Part shown: positions 1 to 11,129 of the stretch, one piece after another
Layout of the letters: every line of letters starts with the position of its first letter
Numbering within the stretch: position 1 is the first letter of the stretch
Assembly: GCA_025529335.1 (NCBI GenBank)
Contig: JAMYHX010000187.1
Coordinates: forward strand, 1 to 64,000
DNA from: Rhizopus sp. PT2906
Taxonomy: Eukaryota > Mucoromycota > Mucoromycetes > Mucorales > Rhizopodaceae
DNA length: 64,000 nucleotides
Direction of reading: 5' to 3'
Notes under the pieces: model-generated
The model's database searches: none
Seen by the model: the letters and a program-made list of their open reading frames with translations, nothing else
What the model was told of the DNA's origin: nothing
Made by a program: the position numbers and the translations under genes

Positions 1-325
1 ACAACATTTATTCTTGCATATAAAAATCAATTTCTTTTTTTGCTATGAATCTCTTTCTTTTTTCTGTTCATTACTGACTACAAAAGGTCTTATTCTGTCA
101 TGGTATATTCTTATGCTTCCAAGGTAAAACTACTTTATTCGGCAATAGCACACCTGGCACATACATAAATGACAACACTGAATGGCTAAATGGCATGGGA
201 AGCGATATTTTTTATGTTCCACGTCTCTTAATTTCATGTAACTTCCCGCCGTGCTAATTGAAGTACAAAAAAGTGTTGATCAAGACTTCATGGCCTGACT
301 AATATCTTACTCTATCAATGTCTAC
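1..325. other. Gene-free 5' edge
   Basis: AT-rich sequence with no convincing reading frame. I see no gene or RNA here; it is the upstream side of the ORF that begins at 326. Confidence 0.6.
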
Positions 326-1096
326 ATGCTATATAAAGTCCATCCAATCGTTTTGGTATTCTGTGTAGATAAAGTGTGTCAAGCTGTGATGGAAACATTT
401 GAACAATCGAAGACAAAGGTGCATATGTTTGAAACAACATGTTATCATTGGGCAAAAAAATGCTACTTAATCTCCAATAAGATTATCAACCCTGCTTTAA
501 ACAACAAAAGCTCTGAACGTATGGATCCTATCGTGGCAATTCAGTACTTCCTTGGCAATCAACAAAGAAACATAATGGCTTTGGACTTTTATGACGATCC
601 GATGATTATCGAGCTATATAAAATTGCAAAGATAGAAACAGAGAAATATGTTGAGGCGAGCAATTCACAGCTGAGTGCTATATCAACAATTTGTTCGATA
701 TCTGAAAGCCAGTTCAACAAGATAAAGGAGCTTTTAAAAGATGAAATACCAGAAAACAGCAAAGTTTTCAAGAATATTAATCAAGGTGCTCAGTACCATT
801 CCAGACTGAAAAGGAAGTATGAAGCAGCCATATCTGGATTTAACGATGAGAATGGAACGCTAACGCCAATGCAAGATCCAGAAGAGATAAAGAATGCTGA
901 GCCATTGGTTCAAAAACTGTTGTCTGACCAGGAGTTAGCGTTTGTGAAGGATTTTATCACGAATAAAAGCGGTAGAATGAGTTGGAAGGCTTGTCGAGAG
1001 GCTGGAGCTCAAATGGGCTACTTCAAAAGATATGGCATAAACCAAAGCTTAAGAGTGACTTATGCCAATACCATAGGGGAAGTTGCAAAAAAATAA
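326..1096 (+). CDS. Uncharacterised protein, possibly cut short by a stop
   Basis: Single-frame ORF of 256 residues that I do not recognise. The first about 20 residues are hydrophobic and may not be real; an internal ATG at 389 starts a more typical hydrophilic protein. The C-terminal quarter (about residues 195–250) is basic and aromatic, with a 'SWKACREAG...YFKRYG' stretch that loosely recalls helix-turn-helix or SANT/Myb-like segments, but that is weak. Directly after the TAA at 1094–1096 the same frame stays open for 38 more codons to a TGA at about 1211–1213, and that part (GKIIEVACGEVKKLGVSQ...) looks like protein. The gene may therefore carry a premature stop. Likely a lineage-specific or mobile-element-associated gene. 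Confidence 0.4.
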   Translation: MLYKVHPIVLVFCVDKVCQAVMETFEQSKTKVHMFETTCYHWAKKCYLISNKIINPALNNKSSERMDPIVAIQYFLGNQQRNIMALDFYDDPMIIELYKIAKIETEKYVEASNSQLSAISTICSISESQFNKIKELLKDEIPENSKVFKNINQGAQYHSRLKRKYEAAISGFNDENGTLTPMQDPEEIKNAEPLVQKLLSDQELAFVKDFITNKSGRMSWKACREAGAQMGYFKRYGINQSLRVTYANTIGEVAKK

Positions 1097-1213
1097 AATG
1101 CTAGACAGCATGGTAAAATTATTGAAGTTGCTTGTGGTGAAGTGAAAAAGCTTGGTGTTTCTCAAGAACAACTCAACGAAGATAAAATGCGTGTCTTGGA
1201 GATAATGAATTGA

Positions 1214-2857
1214 CAGTTACATATTTGAAAGTAATTACTGAGAAAGCAACAGACAGCACCCGTGTAAATTGCTTCTATCATCTATATCATTAAAATTGAC
1301 GTTTTATGCTTTACTCTTTTATCATGGCACCACCTTTCTTTCGTGTTCGTTTCGCTCATTTCCCTGGCAGAGATTAAATTGGCTAGTTAAGTTTATTTAA
1401 GAAAATGATTTACTGGTAAGTAGACACACAATTTGATGTTATTTAGCTTGAAGTAACATCTGCTTATGTGTTTGACATAGCTCAAGCATTAGCTTGAGTG
1501 ACCTTTTGAGTTCGGTCAACATCGCTGACTGAGTTTGTGTCTTGATTTGATCTACAATCAAAACTTGTTTATCCTTATATGTTCTACATCTGATGTGTGA
1601 ATATGATGAGGTCTATAAGACTATAAAGGCACATACACTATCGAGCTATTCCTGTCTAGCTTATTGCTATGCTTTGTATGACTATAATCTAGCGTGTAAA
1701 TGTTACAAGCGATAAACACATCCTGGACACAGAATTCGATGACTATATCCTGCTTGAGTGGTGGTTGAAAGAACTTGATGTGTGTCAGTTTTTATAAATG
1801 CAATAAATGCCCTCTTTTTTACCTTTGGATGGCATACTTTATAAGGAAATAATGACGCTTCGTTTGGGTAGTCAAAAGCATGTAGTGCGTGGTCCACATA
1901 CTTGTACAAATCTTCTAGTAACTAAAAATTAAGAAGAATGAGAACTATGGCATAAAGAGAGATTGTCTCTATTACTTCAATCATCACTTGACTATCAGAA
2001 GGTTTACTAAAGCCTTCTACTTGGTCTATGGCCAAGGATAGGTAATTATGTGCTCTTTGTAGCTTTCATTTGTGAAATGTCAGTCTAAAATATAAACATT
2101 TCTTTCTCTTTTACTTGTTCAAGAAAGTAAGGTGCGGATGCAACAATACCCGCCTTCATCTGTGCTTCTTGATGAGGCAACTTTATGCTGAGCTCCTTTT
2201 TTTTTTCAGAAAATAAGTAACCTTTTATTTATGCACATAGCATGTATTCAGTGTAGAACTTACTGCTTTATTGATATAGAAACCATGTAGTGACAAAAAT
2301 CCCTTGATAGTATCATTACTAATTATTTAATATATTAGATCGTTTTGTTCTTTTTCCTCCCGTGTGTCTCCTTTTGTTAATAAATTATACAAAACTGTGA
2401 AAGTGGTAACGAGTCGGCTTTAGCTACAATAATGTAGTCAGTTTTACATGCTTGTCATTTTATTAACATTATCTTACTTTGGCCCGTTATTAAGTCTCGG
2501 CTATGCTGGAGAGTAAAAGAAAGAAATGAGTTGTTTAGCCAAATAAAGATGTGCATCTTACTTTGAGTTCATAAAGAAATCGGTCAAGCATCATGGGGAT
2601 GACATCATAAAGTAACCATTCTCGTTGCTTCAACTTTTTTCATAAGGATTAGTTCCAATACAGTGTATCTAAAATAATCTTACAGCAGACACTGTTTCCT
2701 CAGAAGTACGCATAACGCATAAAAAAAAAAAGAAAAAAAAAAAGGAGAGCCTCTGTAAAGTATGGGCGATAAGTCACATGATGAACGTTTTTAATATTAG
2801 ATGAATATATGGATATGAGGATGCTGCGTATAAGTGTGTATGGGAGCTTCCATCTTT
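1214..2857. other. Gene-poor spacer
   Basis: About 1.6 kb without a supported gene. A 68-codon minus-strand ORF (1703–1909) contains a few protein-like stretches but has no recognisable motif and is probably chance or decay. An A-rich run lies at about 2720–2745. The last part is the 3' flank of the minus-strand phosphoesterase. Confidence 0.5.
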
Positions 2858-4759
2858 TTAGATAGTAACAGAATGGAGCTTGAAGTGAGTACCATGGGTG
2901 GGATTCAAGACGACATTACGTTCGGCATTAATAGATAAGGCATGTTCTGTTTCTGAGTGCTTGATATGATGATGACCTTCATGAAGTTCAAAGAACCATG
3001 ATGTATTGCATTCGCCCAAGAAGATGTTACCTTCTTTCAAATTAAGGCAGTTATCGGGATGACCAGCAAGATGCACCTTGAAGTGATCCTTCTTGGCAGC
3101 CTCGGAGAGGAAGAAAAGGTTATCTTGCGAAAACTTGAAAGAGGTTGTTCCATCTTGTCGTTTGACAATCTTTGCATTGGATACCTGAAGTGATTTTGCA
3201 GCCGAGTCAGGATGGATGACTTTAGCATCCTCTGTGACAAAGGCAAGTTTGCGACCGAAAGCGACTTTGCCACGAATAGGACGAGATCCCGATTCGACTG
3301 TGGGGACCACTTGTTTACCATAAGGAGGTTCTGTCTTCTTGGCAGTTATTTTCGCTTCACACATCTCTGTTGGTGCCCAGAGACCAAGGACTTGAGCAGG
3401 CTTTGGAACAGGATCAAACTTAGGGATGGAGTAATCTGGATGGTCAAAGTCAAAGACATTGACAAGATTGGAAGAGGTCTGACGAGCAAACTTGGAAATG
3501 TTTTCTGCTGGTGCAATGTAGTTACCATTCTCGTCTTTACCGATCCATTCCTCCAAGAAACGGAGGGCCGAGGTGTGATCAGATACTTCGCTAAAGACGT
3601 TGCCACCACGGGTCCAAGGTGAGATGACGACCATGGGCACACGAGGACCAAATCCAATAGGTACCTGCTTACCCGTCAGTGGGTCCTTGACGTACTCGCT
3701 TTCGGGAGCTTGAGGGGGCACGACGTGATCAAAGAAGCCCCCGGATTCGTCATAGTTGATAAACAGGGCCGTGTTGTTCCAGTTCTTACCATTCATGACC
3801 GCATTGACAACTTGTTGCTGTATCCAGGCACCAGCCGCAGGTGTGTTGTCCGGATGTTCAGAAAGCTCCCTGGGACCAATGATCAAACTGAACTGAGGAA
3901 GTGTGCCCTTTTCGGCAGCTTCATAAAAGGCGTCGAGACCAAGCTTTCCAAGAGCCTTCTTTTTTTCAGCACTTCCAAGTGGGAGTAATTGCCATTGCTT
4001 GAACCATGCCATTGGGTTACAGTCAAAGTTATCGAGTCCTTGGTACACTTGCCATGTGATACCTGCCTTGGTTAACATCTCTGGGTATGTCGACCACGTG
4101 AGTGGAGGGAAATCAATATTGTTTGTAAAGACGCGGCTGCCATGAGGATCCTTGTTGGTGCCGGACATCCAGACGACACGGTTAGGATGAGTAGGACCAG
4201 CAACAGACTGGAAGTACATGTCGTGGATCGTAAAGGCATCAGCGAGTGCATAGTGGAAAGGAATCTGTGAACGAGTCAAGTAGCCCATGGACTTGGGAGA
4301 GTTTCCGTCTGGCCAATTGTCGTTCTTACCATTGTTCAGAGCGCGATGGAATGGTTCCCAATAGTTAGAGCCACCCGCTGTACAGCCAGCACGTTCGCCC
4401 TTCAATTGATAGGGTAAGAGATACTTGGTGCCATTCTTGATATCAGGACTAGCGGAACATGGCTGGTAGAAGAGGCTGAGGCCGTTGTCCTGAATGCCAA
4501 CGTTAGGGTCTTGGAAACCACGGACACCATACATGGTACCATAGTACATGTCGAACGAGCGATTTTCCTAAACTTTAAAGTCAACCATCTTCTCTGAGGT
4601 TCTACTCTCTTCATCCTCCTTTACCTGCATAAAGAACACAACATGCTTAATATTTTCAAGACCAGGTAGCTGCTTTCCGGGCACCTTTTGAGTTGGAGCA
4701 GCATCAACCAATGATGCTATCAGCAAGGACGTAGCAGCAGCAACATGAATGATGCGCAT
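2858..4759 (-). CDS. Secreted phosphoesterase (phospholipase C / acid phosphatase type), copy A
   Basis: Two exons (4759–4625 and 4567–2858) joined by a 57 bp GT–AG intron; about 614 residues. Residues 1–20 form a signal peptide ending near VDA-AP. The family is the PF04185 phosphoesterases, which hydrolyse phosphate esters such as phosphatidylglycerol or phosphatidylcholine head groups and also include fungal acid phosphatases. The family motif HVVFFMQ-ENRSFD straddles the intron and supplies metal and active-site residues. Further conserved blocks are PNRVVWMSGT, FINYDESGGFFDHV and GPRVPMVVISPWTRGG. The last about 150 residues are a variable tail. It lies head-to-tail with paralogue B at 5572–7481. 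A signal peptide without an anchor suggests a secreted or vacuolar enzyme. The exact substrate cannot be told from sequence. Confidence 0.9.
4398..4558. repeat. 161 bp identical tract shared with copy B
   Basis: Bases 4398–4558 match 7106–7266 at every position by eye, while flanking coding sequence of the two genes differs at many silent and coding sites. It covers the start of exon 2 just after ENRSFD. Probable gene-conversion tract. Confidence 0.85.
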
Positions 4760-5571
4760 TTTGTGTAGTGAAAAAAATAAAGAAAAGGAAATATCGCAAA
4801 GTAATCTGTTTTTATTGTGTTTGCTAATCAGTTTTACCGAATTTAAGATAGAGTCTGTGCAGCGTTACCAGGCAAAAATATAAAGTATCATTGTGAATAT
4901 TACATAGATCAGTGTAACAAGGCAACACAAAAATATCGTATCATCAGGATCTCCCTTTTGTCCCATATGCATTTACTATTTGCTCAAAATTAACCTCCTC
5001 CTCCATTTTCGTTAATAAGGTACCATATAGCCATTTGAATTTATATTGTGTATAGTACCCATATGTTTCTATGTTGTTCCACTTTTGTATCTTTCTTTAT
5101 ATGGTAAGAGTAGTACTGTATCTTCTACTTTGCGATTTTTTAAAGCTCAAATAATTCTTTATTGATCGAAATACGACAATCTCATTTGGTAAGCCCGAAA
5201 ACGAAAAAACAGAGCTGTACATGTGTTTGTGAAGAGTATTAGCTTTGTAGAATTGAACAATTCGAGCTCTTCATGATGATTATGAGCAAGTCCTTCCCTT
5301 GCTTCAAATAGTCCCCTCCATTTTTTTTTTGCATATGGAACATTGTAGGCAAACGCACGTGCAAAGCTGCCAATGCTGTTACGCTAATCTTTATTGTCCG
5401 TGTCACGTTGAACCCTTGTAAGGTTCACATTATTGTACCTTTGTGAAGCGTCCATTTGTGCAACTATTCAAAAGACATCAAAAGAGCAGTAAGCATTTAC
5501 AAAAAAGGGAACAACGTGTTGAATTGATAGAGCGAATTAACGTATACAAAAGAGAGAAAGATTTTATTAAC
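4760..5571. other. Spacer between the tandem phosphoesterases
   Basis: Promoter side of copy A and 3' flank of copy B. AT-rich, with no reading frame worth reporting. It contains the CACGTG site listed separately and a T-run at about 5321–5330. Confidence 0.6.
5356..5361. promoter_or_regulatory. CACGTG E-box upstream of phosphoesterase A
   Basis: Palindromic CACGTG inside GCACGTGC, about 600 bp upstream of the copy A start codon. In ascomycete yeasts CACGTG is bound by the phosphate-starvation regulator Pho4 and other bHLH factors, and phosphatase genes are classic targets. The role here is inference. Confidence 0.3.
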
Positions 5572-7481
5572 TTAGATTGTAACAGAATAGACTTCAAACA
5601 CTGTTTGTGAGGATGAAGAGAGATTGACCTTGTCCTTGACAGACAAGTAACTGTCAGTTCCAACATCACGAATAAAGTGGCCGCCTTTGGTTTGTTCAAA
5701 GTACCAAGAAGTACCCTTACATTCGCCTAATGTCAGAGTGCTTCCCCAGACGTTAAGACAGAGCTGAGGATCGTGAACAGATTGAAGCTTGTATTGAGAA
5801 TAGGTACCTGTGCCAATCAATTGGAAGAGGTTTTGTGTATCCAGAGCATGAACCTCATCAGCGTCCTTTCCAGAAGACGATTTGGCGATTTTCTTTGATT
5901 GGAGCGACTTTTTATCATCAGATAATCGAAGGACAGCACCGTTGACTTGGAATGAGAGTTTACGACCTTCAGTGACAGCACCTCGAATACGACGTGAACC
6001 TGCTTCTACGGTAGGGAAGACCTGCTTGCCATAAGGAGGAGTTGTCTTGGGAGCTGTTATCTTTAGTTCACACATCTCTGTTGGGGACCACTTGCCGAGT
6101 ACTTGAGCAGGCTTAGGAAGAGGATCAAACTTGGGAATGGAGAAATCTGGATGGTCAAAGTCAAAGACATTGACAAGATTGGAAGAGGTTTTACGAGCAA
6201 ATTGAGAGACATGAACAGCAGGAGCTAAATAGTTACCCTTGTCGTCTTTACCAACCCATTCTTCCATAAACATCAGAGTGGATCTGTGATCGGCTACTTC
6301 ACTAAAGACATTGCCACCACGGGTGTAAGGCGAGATGACGACCATTGGTACACGAGGACCGTAGCCGATGGGTGATTGACCTCCAGTAAACTTATCTTTT
6401 ACCCAGTCGCTCTGAGGTTCTTGAGGTGGAATCACATGGTCAAAGTATCCTCCGGACTCATCATAATTGATAAATAGAGCCGTCTCGTTCCAATTTTTAC
6501 CGTTCATCACAGCATTGACAACCTGCTGTTGAAGCCAAGAACCAGCCTCGGGCGTGTTCTCTGGGTGCTCAGAGAGTTCCATAGGACCAACGATGATACT
6601 GAACTGAGGAAGTGTGCCCTTTGCTGCTGCATCATAGAAGGCTTGGAGACCAAGGAATCCGAGACCTTTTTGCTTTTCGGGACCATTCGGGAGGCCTTGC
6701 CAGTACTTGAACCAGGCAAGTGGGTTATCGTCAAAGTTATCCTTATCTTGATAGAGCTGCCAAGTGATATTGGCTTTGGTCAATGCTTCTGGATAGGTCG
6801 ACCAGCCCAGAGGAGTCGACTCTGTATTATCCTCGAGAACCATATCATTGGGATCCCCACGGTTTGTTCCAGACATCCAGACGACACGGTTAGGATCAGT
6901 AGGACCAGTGACGGATTGGAAGTACATGTCAGCAATCGTGAACTCATCAGCAAGTTTATACAGGAAGGGAATCTGTGATCGATTGAGATAGCCCATTGAT
7001 CGGGGAGAGTTGCCGTCTGGCCAATTATTGTTCTTGTAGCCGTTCAGTGCTTTGTGGTTCGCAGGCCATCCGTTAGAACCACCAGCGGTACAACCGGCGC
7101 GTGCTCCCTTCAATTGATAGGGTAAGAGATACTTGGTGCCATTCTTGATATCAGGACTAGCGGAACATGGCTGGTAGAAGAGGCTGAGGCCGTTGTCCTG
7201 AATGCCAACGTTAGGGTCTTGGAAACCACGGACACCATACATGGTACCATAGTACATGTCGAACGAACGATTTTCCTTTGTTTAATTGGATGTTATTATC
7301 ATATATATCATACACTTGTCCCACACTTTTTTTTATTTACCTGCATAAAATAAACAACATGCTTGATCTTCTCAAGGCCGGGAATGCGTTGAGAGCTTTT
7401 AGTTATTGGCTTGTGAGGAGCTCCTTCACTGAATGAGACTGCGCACAATACTATAGCAGCGGCAATGGATCCCAACTTCAT
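5572..7481 (-). CDS. Secreted phosphoesterase (phospholipase C / acid phosphatase type), copy B
   Basis: Two exons (7481–7341 and 7275–5572) with a 65 bp intron at the same place as in copy A, between MQ and ENRSFD; about 614 residues. Residues 1–20 are a signal peptide (MKLGSIAAAIVLCAVSFSEG). It has the same family blocks as copy A: HVVYFMQ-ENRSFD, PNRVVWMSGT, FINYDESGGYFDHV and GPRVPMVVISPYTRGG. The C-terminal about 140 residues differ from A and contain SSGKD/ADE-rich and SQYKLQS segments. Same strand and shared intron position show a tandem duplication. A CACGTG site lies about 410 bp upstream. Likely extracellular or vacuolar phosphate scavenging; lipid versus general phosphatase specificity is unresolved. 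Confidence 0.9.
7106..7266. repeat. 161 bp identical tract shared with copy A
   Basis: Partner of 4398–4558. Identity breaks at 7267 (A against G) on one side and just before 7106 on the other, so the tract has sharp edges within the coding sequence. Confidence 0.85.
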
Positions 7482-7891
7482 AATGTAACTAGTTTAGTTA
7501 TCAAAAAAAAAAGAGAGAGTATGAGCGTTATTTATACAGTTGGAGTCTTTTTTTCATTTAATTGGTGCTCCCCTCTGAATTAATGATGACAAGCTACTAT
7601 TCCAGTAAAAATGATATTGACTAATGATTATAATCCGGCATATGGTAAGAGGGAGAGATCGCTCATGGTATGAATGTGTACTGCTTGGATAAGTCGTGAG
7701 TAAAATTGGTAAAGTGATTGGTTGTGCTCTTTTTTTGTGCAATCTAAGCGCTGATCCCTGGTTCACTTCTTTTTATTACAGGGACTGGGAGGGACGGATG
7801 GTTGTGCCGATGGTATACACAGCTAGCTTTATAAAACCTTTTCGCTCGTGTGGTGTTCAGGTCATGTATATCTTAGTGCTATAGAACGCCT

Positions 7892-7897
7892 CACGTG
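7892..7897. promoter_or_regulatory. CACGTG E-box upstream of phosphoesterase B
   Basis: CACGTG within TCACGTGTGA, about 410 bp upstream of the copy B start. Same word as upstream of copy A. A phosphate-response role is a guess from yeast. Confidence 0.3.
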
Positions 7898-8625
7898 TGA
7901 GCATTTAAAGAAAAAGGACTGGATCTGTGTCCATTAATTGAGGACGAGAAAGGGAGAGAGAGAGATACAGACAAGTAGTAGTGTAACTTGTTGTATTGCT
8001 CTAATCATTTTCGCATACAATGAATAATTTAATATTTACATGCAGCAGTACAGCGTTCTTTGATCAATATTACAGTGCATAAAACAAGAGTATTATGTCG
8101 GTCATTGCAAGCTCAAGAGTATATTCTAGGCTATTTCGGTTTTTGTCTCTTTTGTACCTTTTTTTTAAAATTTAATTTATAATACACAATAGGTTGTATG
8201 TGTAAAGTGACATTGCACAACTTAGTATTTCTGTTGCTGTATCTTGTAACTTGTACGTCCCTTACCTAGGCAACACACTTTTAATACTTGATACATTATT
8301 CCTGATACAAAACGTAATTTAATATAATGTCCTTAAGACTTTATTGTTTCTAAGCATATTGTGGTTTGGCGTAAGGGCAAAAGATGAATGTAGTTATTAT
8401 TTATAGTACTCTAAGCTCAATGGAGAAAGTTGTTCATTTTACAGCGTTATTTAGTATTTCATAATAACTGACAAGAGAAGCTGTTAGGAGAAAGGATGTT
8501 GTCTATCATCATCATTAACTTTATTCAATATAACAAGAAGTGATTTACAGTATAGGACAATAGCTTCTTAAACAAATCAGGTAACGTTATGCAGACAGTA
8601 AACCCCTTGTTTATAAACCCTGTTT

Positions 8626-8802
8626 TTATATTGCAGGCCATAATGTTCTAATGTGAGTTATGGCCTGGTCCATAATCTGAAAAGTTTGTTGAAGCGCTAT
8701 TCCTAAATAGGAACATGGACTAACCCAAGGGTTGCTTAAAACATTGTGAGCATACACAGTAAAATGATTGGCTGTAGGAATATCTCTCTCATTGGAAGGC
8801 AT
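8626..8802 (-). pseudogene. Decayed ORF fragment, unknown family
   Basis: Minus-strand frame of 58 codons with balanced protein-like composition (…TANHFTVYAHNVLSNPWV…). The same frame continues upstream to about 9156 but is broken by several stops, including a 61-codon open piece at 8971–9156. This pattern suggests an old degraded gene or transposon. I do not recognise the protein. Confidence 0.25.
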
Positions 8803-10016
8803 CAAATACTTTTACCCTATTTTTTTTTTTGTTCTCTATGAAAAGAGAGGGTATAAAGTAGAATCTCTTAATGAACAATATATTCTAGCATCAATATCAT
8901 TCTCACCCACAGAATTCTGAAAAGCTGTCTCTGTTCCAATTTCTTAAAGCACAAATGACAGACTCTACCTCTAACGCACGTGCATCCAGAGAGTGTAATG
9001 TGTAACATCCAGGATTGTCAGATGGTTGCGTAACCTGTTGGTTTTCATTGTAACCAGACTATGAGTATTCCTTATTCTTCTGTTATTCATGCGGTACAAA
9101 GCCGGGCAATAAAAAGGTTTGGTGAGACACACAAGGTATTCAGTAGAAAAGGGCATGACTAAGCTACAACCGAAGCGACTTGATCATGCATCAAGAGAAT
9201 TTTGGGTAACCAAAAGAGTGTACTTTATAGAGCTTGTTAAACAATGTAGAGGAGTAATTGGGCTTGTAGATGCAAGTATCTTAAAGAAATGAAAGGATAA
9301 TCCAAATATATCAAGCACAAGAGAGCTTATAGTACATATATTTGAATGACATGCACTCAGACTAAAGGCTGTCGCTTTGGCGCGTCTCGCAGATTATTTG
9401 TTAGCTGCTCTAAAGAGGTACATTGTTATTTTACCGTTATGCTTTAATCAAGAAGATGTAGAACGAAATGTCAATAAAATGCATGTTTATTTTGTACTTG
9501 ATTGTATCAATGCTGCACCTACTTCGTTCATTCTGAGATACAGACTGCATCTAGCACTTGTATATTTTTTATGACAACTCTTGTCGCTGTATCAATCTCT
9601 GACTTTGATCTGAATACATCTCGTATTCTTAATAGATTTGTCTTATATAAACAGATACTTTGTGATTTCAATCTAGTCCAAAGGAGGGGGGCCACATGAT
9701 ATCAAATTGCATAATGGACATCTTACTGCTCTTTTTCTTTCTAATTTCATAAAGTGATACATCGCTTATCTAAAGGGACTTTTTATAAAAGAAAAAAACA
9801 TCCTTTTTTGGTTTAAAAAAGAGAAAAAGAAATTCCGTCGAGGTAGTACAATTGTTTGCGAAATCAGGATCAAGTGTACGGGGATTCATTTAATGTTCCG
9901 CATGTAATTAAGGTAACTTCTGATTAGTTAAATTGGTTCCTTGAGATGCTAATTAGTCTCGTAATCAATGGTGTTGTACACATATGCAAATAGCCGTTAA
10001 TTATTTATTTCTTTTT

Positions 10017-10055
10017 TCTTTCTTTCTTTCTTTCTTTCTTTTCCTTTCTTTCTTA
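10017..10055 (+). repeat. CTTT microsatellite before the iron transporter
   Basis: Nearly perfect CTTT repeats ending about 20 bp before the ATG at 10075. Such pyrimidine tracts precede many genes in this window and probably lie in the 5' leader or core promoter. Confidence 0.7.
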
Positions 10056-10074
10056 CTTTTTTACAATTCCTCAA

Positions 10075-11129
10075 ATGGCTCATGAACAAGAGTATCATTT
10101 ATTACCAAAATATAATGGTTCAGAAGAGAAACACAAGATAGAAGAATATGATGAAGAATTCATACTGTCATCATCCTCATCTGCATCATCGTCTACTTCA
10201 TTTGAAGAATCAACAAAATCTAGAATCCCTCATAGAGAACATTTAAAAGGTGTCAAGGAACACATTGAAGAGCATTTTGATCGACCAGAGCTTATCAAGG
10301 ATTGCATTCTTGGTTTATCAGATGGATTGACTGTACCATTTGCTCTTGCTGCTGGTCTATCAAGCTTGGGTGATAGCCGAATCGTTATCTTTGGTGGATT
10401 AGCTGGTAATAACAATAATAATGACTATTATTTTTCATTTATTGACAAACACCATCTAAAATAGAGCTGGTCTCAGGAGCCATCTCTATGGGATTGGGTG
10501 GTTATCTTGCAGCAAAGTCTGAAGCTGATCATTATCATACAGAAAGGGAGCGAGAAGGTACATTCGTCAACATTAACTATATATCCATATATGGATATTC
10601 ATTCTTGAGTTTATGTAGCACGAGAAGTTGAATTATACCCCGAAGAAGAAGAAGAAGAGATCATAGAGCTATTTGAACCTTATGGCCTAGATCGTGAGTC
10701 AATGGAGCCCATGATGGTCAGATTCAGACAGAATACAGAGAAGTTTGTGGATTTCATGATGAAGTTTGAATTAAATCTAGAATTACCTGATCCTAATCGT
10801 AGTTGGGTAAGAGATTACTTTTATTAGATTGGTCATTTCATTGACACATGTCATAGATTTCTGCTTTAACTATCGGCCTTTCATACTTTTTCGGTGGATT
10901 GATTCCTCTGTTACCTTATGTATTTATTACAAATACGAACAATGCACTCTATATATCATGTCTAGTCACTCTTCTCACCTTATTCTGTTTTGGATACCTC
11001 AAAAGTATATATCTAAGGCCAAAGCAAGCACTTTTGGGAGCTATTCAAACATTGGCTATAGGAGCAGTTGCGGCCGCATTTAGTTATGGCATTGTTGCTT
11101 TAGTAGATAACCAAAACAACACAGAGTAA
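10075..11129 (+). CDS. CCC1: Vacuolar iron transporter, Ccc1/VIT1 family
   Basis: Four exons (10075–10405, 10465–10557, 10619–10806, 10857–11129) give 294 residues. Ccc1/VIT1 proteins move cytosolic Fe2+ (and Mn2+) into the vacuole in exchange for protons. After an acidic, Ser-rich cytosolic N-terminus comes TM1–2 with the family core DCILGLSDGLTVPFALAAGL, then a segment ending in GGYLAAKSE. Next is the Glu-rich cytosolic metal-binding loop (EEEEEEIIELFEPYG…MMKFELNLE, about residues 145–200), and finally TM3–5 (LSYFFGGLIPLLPY…GAVAAAFSYGIVAL). Length fits the family. The gene stands alone between gene-poor spacers, with a CTTT tract just upstream. Assignment is firm; metal preference is family knowledge. 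Confidence 0.93.

Larger units (their letters stand above)
7482..10074. other. Gene-poor spacer of 2.6 kb
   Basis: No supported intact gene. It holds the promoter of phosphoesterase B (CACGTG at 7892–7897), decayed minus-strand reading frames around 8626–9156, another CACGTG at 8977–8982, and the CTTT repeat before the iron transporter. Short ORFs at 9377–9699 overlap in different frames and look like chance. Confidence 0.5.

Noticed and set aside
3212..3622. 136-codon plus-strand ORF inside phosphoesterase A, and similar antisense ORFs inside B and AROM.
   Set aside because: They are shadows of well-supported genes on the other strand; composition follows the sense codons.
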